NCBI GenBank assembly: GCA_024641365.1
Contig: JAHEDF010000208.1
Location: forward strand, 1-6,800
Source of the DNA: Planctomycetota bacterium
Lineage (GTDB): Bacteria > Planctomycetota > UBA11346
Reading direction: 5' to 3'
DNA: 6,800 nt
Under the pieces are notes generated by a model, which was not told where the DNA came from, ran no database searches, and saw nothing but the letters and a program-made list of their open reading frames with translations. Position numbers and translations under genes: made by a program. Below, one piece after another: positions 1 through 6,382 of the stretch. Position 1 is the stretch's first letter; each line of letters opens with the position of its first letter.

Positions 1-680
1 AGGTAAACAGCACACAAAACTTATATAGCATCGAAACCAGTTTCCAGTATCTAAATAGAGGATTTGCTGGTCGTCTGAAGGACTTTCAATCTCAGGCAGA
101 GTCCTATGCAAGCGAGCTAGAAAAATTAACCAGATTTTTAGATGCCAGTTTACATCTCGCCTGGCGCGGCGACTTAATTCAATTTATTGAATTCATGGAA
201 GACTACGATGCAATTCACAAAGAGTTATCGCGCGGATCTCGACTTGAATCTTTAAGCATGATTATTCAATTTCGTTACTACAGATCAGCGATTCTGGATT
301 TACTATTAAAAAACACTTATTTCCCAAAAGATTCACTCCTGTCTCAGGAAACACTAGACCATTATCGGGAAATTGAAGGACTGCACGAAAAACATGGACC
401 ATATAACTTCGATAATGGTAATTTAATGTCCATTATTTTGTATTATAATTTAGAAACTATTCAGAATTATTTTTTCATCTATACCCATCTCCGTCTCATG
501 ATTGCTGAACTACGCCAACAACCGTGGCCAACGGACCCCTATTCTGACACTAATCTACCACTGCATCGCGTTGAAAAGGATGGCAAACTTATTGGGGCTT
601 ATTCCATTGGCAGTGATGGTGTTGATAATGGCGGTGATCTGGCTGATGATGTTTATTTCCCGTTATATGGGATGCCGTAA
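1..680 (+). CDS. Hypothetical protein, 5' end cut by the window edge, with a C-terminal YSIGSDGVDNGGD motif
   Basis: I do not recognise this gene at family level. The frame is open from base 3, giving about 225 visible residues before TAA at 678-680. The ATG at 195 is therefore internal: about 64 in-frame residues precede it, including a charged helical stretch (QAESYASELEKLTRF) that reads like real protein. The middle is predicted mostly helical and rich in Leu, Ile and Tyr. The C-terminus turns into a compact motif, EKDGKLIGAYSIGSDGVDNGGD, followed by DDVYFPL. From memory, endings of the type YSxGxDGxDDGG occur in uncharacterised, often membrane-anchored proteins of several Gram-negative phyla; this is recollection, not a search. 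No signal peptide can be judged because the N-terminus is missing. The next gene lies 64 bases downstream on the same strand and may be co-transcribed. It shares a short DGKL(I/L)G element near its own C-terminus. The call as a real gene is firm; the function is unknown. Confidence 0.8.
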   Translation, partial: VNSTQNLYSIETSFQYLNRGFAGRLKDFQSQAESYASELEKLTRFLDASLHLAWRGDLIQFIEFMEDYDAIHKELSRGSRLESLSMIIQFRYYRSAILDLLLKNTYFPKDSLLSQETLDHYREIEGLHEKHGPYNFDNGNLMSIILYYNLETIQNYFFIYTHLRLMIAELRQQPWPTDPYSDTNLPLHRVEKDGKLIGAYSIGSDGVDNGGDLADDVYFPLYGMP

Positions 681-744
681 AACGCGCAAAAACCGACCAG
701 AGCGACTAGTTTGAACTCGTGTACATACACACCGTTTAATCAGC

Positions 745-1548
745 ATGGTCGCTATAACGTTCATGGAGCAAGTGGTAAGCGGGTCCATGGTTGGGTTGTG
801 CCTATTCATTGCCGCCATCAAACCGCCTTTATCTTTTGAACGCGACATTAAAGAATTGGGAACTACTCCGGATGTTACGTATCGCGTCGAACGCGTATGG
901 CGGATGGTCCCTGAAGCAGAAATTGCGCGTCAAGCACAGGAAAGTTTTGAATATACAAGAATTGAAGACTTGCCTAAAACTATAGTTTTTCCGGACACTC
1001 GGTGGTGGATAACGATAAAATTTGATGCGATGAAGCGTGGAATAAACATTTGGTATACCGATCAACAATTGAAATCTCAATTTAAGTCCTTTTACCGCGC
1101 TGATCCAGGTAATTGGCCTTTGTACGATATTGGCATAACTCGCAATGGCCTGCCTTTATCTATTCCTGATGAGTTAAAATATTCATTATTGCAATATCAA
1201 TTTTCTAAAGACCAACAAACACGTCAAATTTTTAGATATGATTATGCCTCACTATTTGATTATGAGCATATTATTGGTTCTTATGAAGACCAACAAAGAA
1301 AACTTTCGCAGTGGCTAGATGATCATCGCAACGAAAACGCTTCTGCACATAGCACCATTCAGCAATTAGCCGATTTTTCAGTAGATACATTTGATTTTAA
1401 TATTGAGGCCTTCTACGTATATCCTTATCTGCTCCTTATTAGGGATGGTAAATTGCTCGGCGTGCTCGGTGGGAACGGGCAATTTGACAGTGTCCCAGAT
1501 GACTGGAAAGAATTTTGCATGGCTGCTAAAATACTAGTGAACCAATAA
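745..1548 (+). CDS. Hypothetical protein with an N-terminal membrane segment
   Basis: The product is 267 residues if started at the ATG at 745. Residues about 10-25 form one hydrophobic segment, followed by KPPLSFERD, which suggests a single membrane anchor or uncleaved signal with the rest exported. The Cys at 19 is preceded by V-G-L, a poor lipobox, so a lipoprotein is unlikely. The remainder is soluble, mixed, rich in aromatic and charged residues, and has no catalytic motif I recognise. Near the C-terminus, DGKLLGVLGGNG (about 234-245) resembles the DGKLIG element of the preceding gene. The start is uncertain: ATGs at 745, 763 and 787 are all in frame and none has a good Shine-Dalgarno site. 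The same frame continues upstream to a TGA at 712-714, beyond which lie a basic stretch and an ATG at 667. The gene ends with TAA and converges on the sulfatase operon 84 bases away. Real gene likely; role unknown. Confidence 0.75.
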   Translation: MVAITFMEQVVSGSMVGLCLFIAAIKPPLSFERDIKELGTTPDVTYRVERVWRMVPEAEIARQAQESFEYTRIEDLPKTIVFPDTRWWITIKFDAMKRGINIWYTDQQLKSQFKSFYRADPGNWPLYDIGITRNGLPLSIPDELKYSLLQYQFSKDQQTRQIFRYDYASLFDYEHIIGSYEDQQRKLSQWLDDHRNENASAHSTIQQLADFSVDTFDFNIEAFYVYPYLLLIRDGKLLGVLGGNGQFDSVPDDWKEFCMAAKILVNQ

Positions 1549-1568
1549 CATTAGTAGTGTTAGAAATT

Positions 1569-1623
1569 ATTAGTCATATTTTTATTATATAAAAACTGTT
1601 ATTAAGCATTAACTAAGACTAAT
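1569..1623. terminator. Weak inverted repeats between convergent genes, possible bidirectional terminator
   Basis: This AT-rich gap separates the convergent ends at 1548 and 1633. It contains an outer perfect 7-bp inverted repeat, ATTAGTC at 1569-1575 and GACTAAT at 1617-1623. Nested inside is TTTTTA (1579-1584) facing TAAAAA (1590-1595) with a 5-base loop. The inner stem is all A/T and the outer loop is long, so neither is a classical GC-rich intrinsic terminator. The placement between two converging transcripts is the main argument. Confidence 0.25.
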
Positions 1624-1632
1624 TGCGGACTA

Positions 1633-3177
1633 TCATGGTGCCGTGCGTGGTTGCGAGCGTAACTCCTGTAACCGCGCCTTCATACGAGCAGCAATATCTG
1701 GATGTTCAACGATAAGATTTTTTGTTTGGTTGGGATCGTTGGCCAAATCGTATAATTGTTCGTCGGGGGCGTTGGCAATAAAGTCGCCATCTTTCATATC
1801 ACTATTTACTCCACCTCCATAATGAATAGCGGCTGGACCGCCAAAAATGTGTTTACCCACTTTGGATGCCGTCCAGCCACCACCACCTTTATTACCAATA
1901 TACATCCATTGTTTTTCTCGTAGAGAAACGTGGGATTCTTTAAACGGTGACAGAATAACGTGATCACGCACCGCTGTTTCGGATGTTCCCATGATCGTTG
2001 CCAACTGATTAAAACTATCTGGTCCATCTGCTGGTTGTAACGTGGCACCACTGAGCGCCGCAAATGAAGCAAATAAATCGACGTGGCACATTAATTGATT
2101 TGACACTGTTCCTGGGGTTATTTTCCCTGGCCAACGCGCAATAAATGGCACGCGGTGCCCCCCCTCCCATACATCGAATTTAAAGCCTAATAATTTTCCA
2201 TTCATGTGATGTCCTTTTGCAACCGCCTCTTGGCCACCAATATTTATCATGCCGCCGTTATCACTGGTGAGAATAACTAAGGTTTTTTCACTGAGTTCTA
2301 ATTCATCTAAGGTGCGAATTACTTCGCCAACCATCCAATCGAGTTCGTGAATAAAATCTCCATATATTCCGCATTCGCTTGTGCCTTTAAAGCGCGCTTG
2401 TGGGGTAAAGGGGTGATGAATGTGTGGCGTAGCAAAATAGAGAAAGAATGGCTGGTCTTTTTTCTCTTTCATCCAATTAATTGCTCGCTCGGCTAATGTT
2501 ATGCCAACCTGATCTTCTTTATAAAGATCATGTGCAGCAACAGCGCCTGACATGCCATTCATAGTTTTTTCGGGATAAAAAGTTGTTTTCGGTGTGCCGC
2601 CGTAGACCAGCGGATCAGCGGGATCTAAGCCCACCACCCGATAATTTTCTACCCACACGTATGGCGTTGAACTATTCACCACGGGAATGCCAAAATACGT
2701 ATCGAAACCGCATTCCAATGGACCCGGTTTTAAATCTTTATTCCAATCAACTTTCTTTCCGCGACCAAAACCCAAATGCCATTTACCAATTGCCGTTGTC
2801 GCATAGCCCTGTTTTTTAAGTACACTGGCCATCGTTTCTTGGCCATCGGCAATAACTAAATTGGCAGAATTTGGTCGCGGTCCCCACACATTACCGCGAT
2901 AAGGATAAGCGCCTGTCAGTAATGCATAGCGAGATGGCGTACACACGGCCGACGCTGAATGTGCATCCAATAAACGGCGGCCTTGCTCTGCTAGTTTATC
3001 AATATTGGGTGTTTTGACTTTTGTGGCACCGTAACAACCAACATCGCCATAACCTAAATCATCTACGAAAATGAGGACAATATTCGGTTTTGCGGATTGC
3101 GTCGTTTCAACGGCAAACGCGACGCACATCCATGATGATAACGCCGTTAATAGAACTAGTATGGTAAAAAGTCGCAT
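1633..3177 (-). CDS. Exported type I (formylglycine) sulfatase, arylsulfatase A-like
   Basis: This 514-residue protein should hydrolyse a sulfate ester outside the cytoplasm, probably in the periplasm. A Sec signal peptide ends near AFA (residues 20-22). The alkaline-phosphatase-like sulfatase fold follows, with metal ligands D39-D40 in FVDDLGYGD and the maturation motif C79-T-P-S-R83, where Cys becomes formylglycine. GKWHLG (131-136) supplies K132 and H134, H252 lies in ATPHIHHP, D306-N307 in SDNGG, and K333 precedes the EGG at 338-340. All expected catalytic positions are present and the length is normal. A good GGAG site (3185-3188) sits 7 bases before the ATG. The gene starts 17 bases after the stop of the other sulfatase, so it is the second gene of an operon. 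Substrate cannot be told from sequence; the motif GPLECGFDTYFGIP is common in polysaccharide-type sulfatases. Maturation needs a formylglycine-generating enzyme that is not in this window. Confidence 0.95.
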   Translation of the reverse strand: MRLFTILVLLTALSSWMCVAFAVETTQSAKPNIVLIFVDDLGYGDVGCYGATKVKTPNIDKLAEQGRRLLDAHSASAVCTPSRYALLTGAYPYRGNVWGPRPNSANLVIADGQETMASVLKKQGYATTAIGKWHLGFGRGKKVDWNKDLKPGPLECGFDTYFGIPVVNSSTPYVWVENYRVVGLDPADPLVYGGTPKTTFYPEKTMNGMSGAVAAHDLYKEDQVGITLAERAINWMKEKKDQPFFLYFATPHIHHPFTPQARFKGTSECGIYGDFIHELDWMVGEVIRTLDELELSEKTLVILTSDNGGMINIGGQEAVAKGHHMNGKLLGFKFDVWEGGHRVPFIARWPGKITPGTVSNQLMCHVDLFASFAALSGATLQPADGPDSFNQLATIMGTSETAVRDHVILSPFKESHVSLREKQWMYIGNKGGGGWTASKVGKHIFGGPAAIHYGGGVNSDMKDGDFIANAPDEQLYDLANDPNQTKNLIVEHPDIAARMKARLQELRSQPRTAP

Positions 3178-3194
3178 AGGATTTCTCCGAGTAA

Positions 3195-4628
3195 TTATTT
3201 AATGTCTGGTCGTTTCGGTTGATTATCAAAAAAGCGTGCCTTCTTTCCAATGACGTCTTTATCACCGATATCGTGTCGCGCATTTTCCATGACCGTCTGT
3301 AAAGTTCTTACGATGTCCGGATGTTGATCGGCAACATTATTTTGCTCTGCAATGTCAGTGCTGACATCATATAATAAATAGTCAGGCCCTTTATTGATAT
3401 CTTCAAGTCGACTGTAGATATCCCAATTTTCGGGTCCTGGTCGAAAATGATGTAGTTTCCATTTACCGACTCGCACGGCCTGCAATGAGGTTTGTTGATA
3501 ATATAAAAATGTTCTATTTTCCTTTACTGCTTTAAAATCGCCCTGAATAAGTGCCGTTATATTTTCTCCATCTATGACACGATCAGTTGGCATCTCTGCG
3601 CCAGCAAGCGCGGCAATAGTTGGTAATAAATCCATCGTGCTTGCGATCGAATCACATACTAAATTTGTCGGTGTTCCTGGCGGTGGCTGAATAATACATG
3701 GCACACGCACGCCGCCTTCCCACACCGATGTTTTAGCACCACGCAGCGGAACAGCAGACCCACCATGAGAGCCACCTGCGTCGTGTTGTTTGCTCAGCAT
3801 TTTATGACGTTCAATATACCATGGGCCATTATCACTGACGTAAATGATATATGTTGAATTTATCAGCCCTTCACTCGCTACGGCATCAATGAGTCGGCCC
3901 ATATTGAAATCAATTTCCTCAATAACATCGCCATAAAGTCCACGTGATGATTTCCCTTTAAAGGCTGGCGAGGCCGCTAAACGCAGATGTGGCATCGAAT
4001 GAGCAAGATACATAAAAAATGGCTGCCCTTTGGCTTCCTTCATAAAATTAATCGCTTCATCAGTATAGCGCTGGGTGAGCAAACTCATGTCGGCTTTTTG
4101 TTCGATAACTTCATTATTACGAATGAGTCGCACCACCGAATCATTACTAGTCGGTGTACCAAAAAAATAATCAAAACCTTGCTGTAACGGTAATAATTCT
4201 GGTATATATTTGGTCTGTGAATGTTTTGCCAAATCCCATTTCCCAAAGCTGGCCGTTTTATAGCCCTTGGTTTTTAAAATTTCAGCAATGGTTATTTCTT
4301 TGCTATGCAAAATCGGATGCGTCTCGACCGTATTGTGATAAGTTGCTACTCGTAATGGATAACACCCTGTCATGAGTGCGGTTCGCGATGGGCCACAGAC
4401 CGTTTGCGCGTAAAAGCTGGTAAAGCGGATACCATTTTTAGCCATCTGATCTAATCGCGGTGTTCGAATATCTGGAGATCCATAACAACCGAGATCATTA
4501 TAGCCCTGGTCGTCAGTTAATATGATAATAAAATTTGGTTTTATAGATGTGGCTGTTTCAGCATGAATTAATGCCTGTCCAACTAGGGTCACAACTACTG
4601 CTATAAGCATAACCATACAGGCGCGCAT
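3195..4628 (-). CDS. Exported type I sulfatase with GKWD in place of GKWH
   Basis: This is the first gene of the two-sulfatase operon, 477 residues. A signal peptide of about 23 residues ends at IHA. It is followed by D39-D40 in LTDDQGYND and the formylglycine motif C78-G-P-S-R82. SDNG (265-268) supplies the second pair of metal ligands. K299 lies five residues before E304 of EGG, as expected for the sulfate-contacting lysine, and H214 falls in the SMPHL region. The canonical GKWHLG reads GKWDLA (129-134): K130 is kept but the usual catalytic-pocket histidine is aspartate 132. A nearby histidine, H135, might compensate. The codon is an unambiguous GAT in an otherwise intact gene. The start is supported by a GGAGG site (4633-4637) four bases upstream. 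The protein is clearly divergent from the downstream sulfatase, suggesting a different substrate or sulfate position. It is probably exported to the periplasm and needs formylglycine maturation. Confidence 0.94.
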   Translation of the reverse strand: MRACMVMLIAVVVTLVGQALIHAETATSIKPNFIIILTDDQGYNDLGCYGSPDIRTPRLDQMAKNGIRFTSFYAQTVCGPSRTALMTGCYPLRVATYHNTVETHPILHSKEITIAEILKTKGYKTASFGKWDLAKHSQTKYIPELLPLQQGFDYFFGTPTSNDSVVRLIRNNEVIEQKADMSLLTQRYTDEAINFMKEAKGQPFFMYLAHSMPHLRLAASPAFKGKSSRGLYGDVIEEIDFNMGRLIDAVASEGLINSTYIIYVSDNGPWYIERHKMLSKQHDAGGSHGGSAVPLRGAKTSVWEGGVRVPCIIQPPPGTPTNLVCDSIASTMDLLPTIAALAGAEMPTDRVIDGENITALIQGDFKAVKENRTFLYYQQTSLQAVRVGKWKLHHFRPGPENWDIYSRLEDINKGPDYLLYDVSTDIAEQNNVADQHPDIVRTLQTVMENARHDIGDKDVIGKKARFFDNQPKRPDIK

Positions 4629-4769
4629 GTTTCCTCCGTTAGCAAATACGATGATGTGCGATTAGGTACGAGTAGGGTGAGTCTAGCACGTTACTGACGC
4701 AAAAAGAGTGTTATTTTACGCAGGTCTGTAGTCAAAATACGCACTGATTATCGTGGGTAAAAATACGTT

Positions 4770-4798
4770 TTTATAGGTATTTTGCTTACTTTTATCAA
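4770..4798 (-). promoter_or_regulatory. Sigma70-like promoter of the sulfatase operon
   Basis: Read on the minus strand, TTGATA (4793-4798) is followed after exactly 17 bases by TATAAA (4770-4775). Both are 5 of 6 matches to the consensus. Transcription would start near 4763, leaving a leader of about 135 bases before the first sulfatase ATG. An inverted repeat, TAAAAA-TACG-TTTTTA (4758-4773), overlaps the -10 and the presumed start point; it could be an operator or only A/T-rich sequence. Confidence 0.5.
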
Positions 4799-4839
4799 AA
4801 TCGTGGCTGTGTCGTGTTTTTACTCACATAATATTCCTC

Positions 4840-4868
4840 TTGACGATATCTGTTTAAACAGATATATA
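4840..4868 (+). promoter_or_regulatory. Sigma70-like promoter of the NmrA-type gene
   Basis: TTGACG (4840-4845, 5 of 6 to consensus) is followed after 17 bases by TATATA (4863-4868). An overlapping TATACT (4865-4870) is a closer -10 match but gives a 19-base spacer. The start point would be near 4875, giving a leader of roughly 58 bases with an AAGGA ribosome binding site at 4922-4926. The palindrome at 4846-4865 fills the spacer, so the promoter is probably repressible. Confidence 0.6.
4846..4865. promoter_or_regulatory. Perfect 20-bp palindrome in the promoter spacer, putative repressor operator
   Basis: ATATCTGTTTAAACAGATAT reads identically on both strands, with its centre between 4855 and 4856 and no mismatch over 10 bp per arm. 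It begins directly after the -35 hexamer and runs into the -10. That geometry is typical of dimeric repressors such as the TetR family, which occlude RNA polymerase. It is not the gammaproteobacterial LexA box, which needs CTGT and ACAG separated by 8 bases; here the gap is 4. No regulator gene is in the window, so the binding protein is unknown. Confidence 0.6.
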
Positions 4869-4933
4869 CTTCGCAACGCCAGCAACATGGCACCCATCTC
4901 GCTTTCTCGCACTCCCTTTCTAAGGAAATTCTC

Positions 4934-5881
4934 ATGAGTAAAAAAATCATCGCCGTTACCGGAGCCACTGGCGCCCAAGGTGGCGGACTCGTTCGCGCTA
5001 TTTTACAGGACCCCAATAGTGAATTTACCGTTCGCGCCATTACGCGCGATGTTAATTCAGATAAAGCAAAAGCTTTGGCGGCATTAGGCGCTGAAGTGGT
5101 TGCTGGCGATGTTGATGATCAAGCCAGTTTAGAAAAAGCATTTGCTGGCGCCTATGGCGTTTACTGCGTGACCTTTTTCTGGGCACACTTTTCACCTGAT
5201 AAAGAAAAAGCGGAAGTGCGTAATTTTGCCAATGCGGCAAAAGCTGCTGGCGTCAAACATGTGGTGTGGTCAACCTTAGAAGACACCCGCAAATGGGTGC
5301 CACTCTCAGACAAGCGCATGCCAACATTAATGGACCATTATAAAGTTCCGCACTTCGACGCAAAAGGTGAATCTGATAAAATATTTGCAGAAGTTGGCGT
5401 TCCGACCACTAATCTGCTCACGTCATTTTACTGGGATAATTTTATTTATTTCGGCATGGGGCCGAAAAAAGGTGACGATGGTAAATTGACCTTCCCATTA
5501 CCAATGGGCGATAAAAAATTACCCGGCATTGCTGCGGAAGACATTGGTAAATGCGCCTATGGCATATTTAAACAAGGCGCAACCTATATTGGTAAAACGG
5601 TTGGTATTGCTGGCGAACATCTCACTGGTGCTGAAATGGCCGCAAGCTTGGGTAAAGCGGTTAAGTTAGACGTGAGTTACCAAGCGGTGCCATTTGATGT
5701 CTATCGCGGTCTTGGATTCCCAGGCGCAGAAGACTTAGGCAATATGTTCCACGTTAAACACGACTTTAACGAACAATTTTGCGCCGCGCGCAGCATCGCG
5801 ACGTCAAAATCGCTCAATCCTGAATTATTATCGTTTGATGCCTGGTTAGCGAAATACAAAGATGCTATTCCGCTGAGTTAA
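4934..5881 (+). CDS. NmrA/HSCARG-type NAD(P)-binding protein (atypical short-chain dehydrogenase)
   Basis: This 315-residue cytoplasmic protein has an N-terminal Rossmann fold: beta strand KIIAVTG, then the G10-x-x-G13-x-x-G16 dinucleotide loop (GATGAQGG). R38 in the TRD segment is placed to bind the 2'-phosphate of NADPH, and GDVDD lies at 58-62. HVVWST (109-114) is a further core strand. DHYKVPHFDAKGE (134-146), with K144, is characteristic of the NmrA-like/NMRAL1 branch, where the classical YxxxK catalytic pair is usually lost. Family members act either as redox-sensing NADP(H)-binding proteins or as weak quinone/NADPH oxidoreductases; which applies cannot be told. Length is typical. The ATG is fixed by AAGGA (4922-4926) seven bases upstream. 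The gene is a single transcription unit with its own promoter, a spacer palindrome and a strong terminator. It is divergent from the sulfatase operon, with no evident functional tie to it. Confidence 0.9.
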   Translation: MSKKIIAVTGATGAQGGGLVRAILQDPNSEFTVRAITRDVNSDKAKALAALGAEVVAGDVDDQASLEKAFAGAYGVYCVTFFWAHFSPDKEKAEVRNFANAAKAAGVKHVVWSTLEDTRKWVPLSDKRMPTLMDHYKVPHFDAKGESDKIFAEVGVPTTNLLTSFYWDNFIYFGMGPKKGDDGKLTFPLPMGDKKLPGIAAEDIGKCAYGIFKQGATYIGKTVGIAGEHLTGAEMAASLGKAVKLDVSYQAVPFDVYRGLGFPGAEDLGNMFHVKHDFNEQFCAARSIATSKSLNPELLSFDAWLAKYKDAIPLS

Positions 5882-5897
5882 TTTTATCGTTACTAAT

Positions 5898-5943
5898 AAA
5901 GCCGTTTGGGATCGACTACGAGGTTGGTTCCAAACGGTTTTTT
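5898..5943 (+). terminator. Intrinsic terminator of the NmrA-type gene
   Basis: A perfect 8-bp stem, CCGTTTGG (5902-5909) with CCAAACGG (5930-5937), encloses a 20-base loop and is followed directly by six T residues (5938-5943). The A-run and G at 5898-5901 can pair with the first T residues, one as a G-U pair, lengthening the stem. It lies 17 bases after the stop codon and closes this single-gene unit. Confidence 0.9.
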
Positions 5944-6039
5944 ATTGAATGAAAATTAGTACAATAAATCTGATTAAATAGATTCGCTCATGAGTTTGCG
6001 CGATCCATCCTTTCTGGGCAATAAAAGGGCGCGTGTCCT

Positions 6040-6060
6040 TTGTCAGCTATTGTCAGCTAT
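6040..6060. repeat. Two-copy 10-bp tandem repeat
   Basis: TTGTCAGCTA occurs twice back to back (6040-6049 and 6050-6059), with the first base of a third copy at 6060. It is an exact duplication, consistent with slippage, in a stretch where no gene is evident. Confidence 0.85.
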
Positions 6061-6374
6061 GAAATTTGGCTTGGTATTAACATCCAGATTTTATGCCAAC
6101 CGCTCCTACCTGACATGTCGCGCGTTGACCTGTTTTTACCACTTGTTGCAGTCATGTATCACCGGTGTTTGGTCGATAAACCGTGTTGCAAAATAAAGCC
6201 TTTACCGTTTTGTTGGAATAGGTATTTACTGCGTAATCTCGGCGGTGTCTTCACGTCTCAACGACGCAGGGTCATGGTCCACCTTCAGCACACAGTTATC
6301 GGGGTTATTCCCACAATCGTCGAATGACGGTGCTCAACCTGACCTTGCCTCCGCCGCTGTGGCCCAGAACGGGC

Positions 6375-6382
6375 AGGAGGAG
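6375..6382 (+). promoter_or_regulatory. Strong ribosome binding site that selects a TTG start
   Basis: AGGAGGAG lies six bases before the TTG at 6389 in the frame of the TPR-like gene. It is the best Shine-Dalgarno match in the window. No ATG occurs in that frame between the upstream stop (6194-6196) and 6560, so this site decides the start. Confidence 0.65.

Larger units (their letters stand above)
4629..4933. other. Divergent intergenic region between the sulfatase operon and the NmrA-type gene
   Basis: These 305 bases contain no credible gene; an open minus-strand frame over 4795-5040 runs antisense into the NmrA-type gene and has no coding character. The region holds the sulfatase promoter (4770-4798, minus), the NmrA promoter with its palindrome (4840-4868, plus), a GGAGG site for the sulfatase at 4633-4637 and an AAGGA site for the NmrA gene at 4922-4926. 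ACGCA also occurs three times at exact 21-base intervals (4697, 4718, 4739). Confidence 0.7.

Noticed and set aside
976..989. 14-bp palindrome AAAACTATAGTTTT
   Set aside because: It lies within the coding sequence of the second unknown gene, encodes ordinary residues, and is not placed near any promoter or gene end.
1806..2819. Open frames within the downstream sulfatase on both strands (1806-2072 minus, 2583-2819 plus)
   Set aside because: They are shadows of a gene with complete sulfatase motifs.
3124..3126. Cys18 of the downstream sulfatase as a lipoprotein cysteine
   Set aside because: The preceding residues SWM do not fit a lipobox, and a standard cleavage site AFA follows at residues 20-22.
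4707..4735. Alternative minus-strand promoter with TTGACT at 4730-4735
   Set aside because: At 17-base spacing the -10 would be AACACT, a poor match. The TTGATA-17-TATAAA pair further upstream is much better.
4846..4865. Palindrome as a LexA (SOS) box, suggested by CTGT and ACAG
   Set aside because: The gammaproteobacterial LexA site needs 8 bases between CTGT and ACAG; here there are 4.
4795..5040. Minus-strand open frame of 81 residues across the NmrA promoter
   Set aside because: It is antisense to the NmrA start and covers its promoter and palindrome. The composition is not protein-like.
5990..6327. Two overlapping plus-strand open frames (68 and 95 residues) that might be small genes
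   Set aside because: They lack ribosome binding sites, their Cys/Arg/Tyr-rich composition is unlike the neighbours, and they resemble no family. One starts with TTG inside the tandem repeat.
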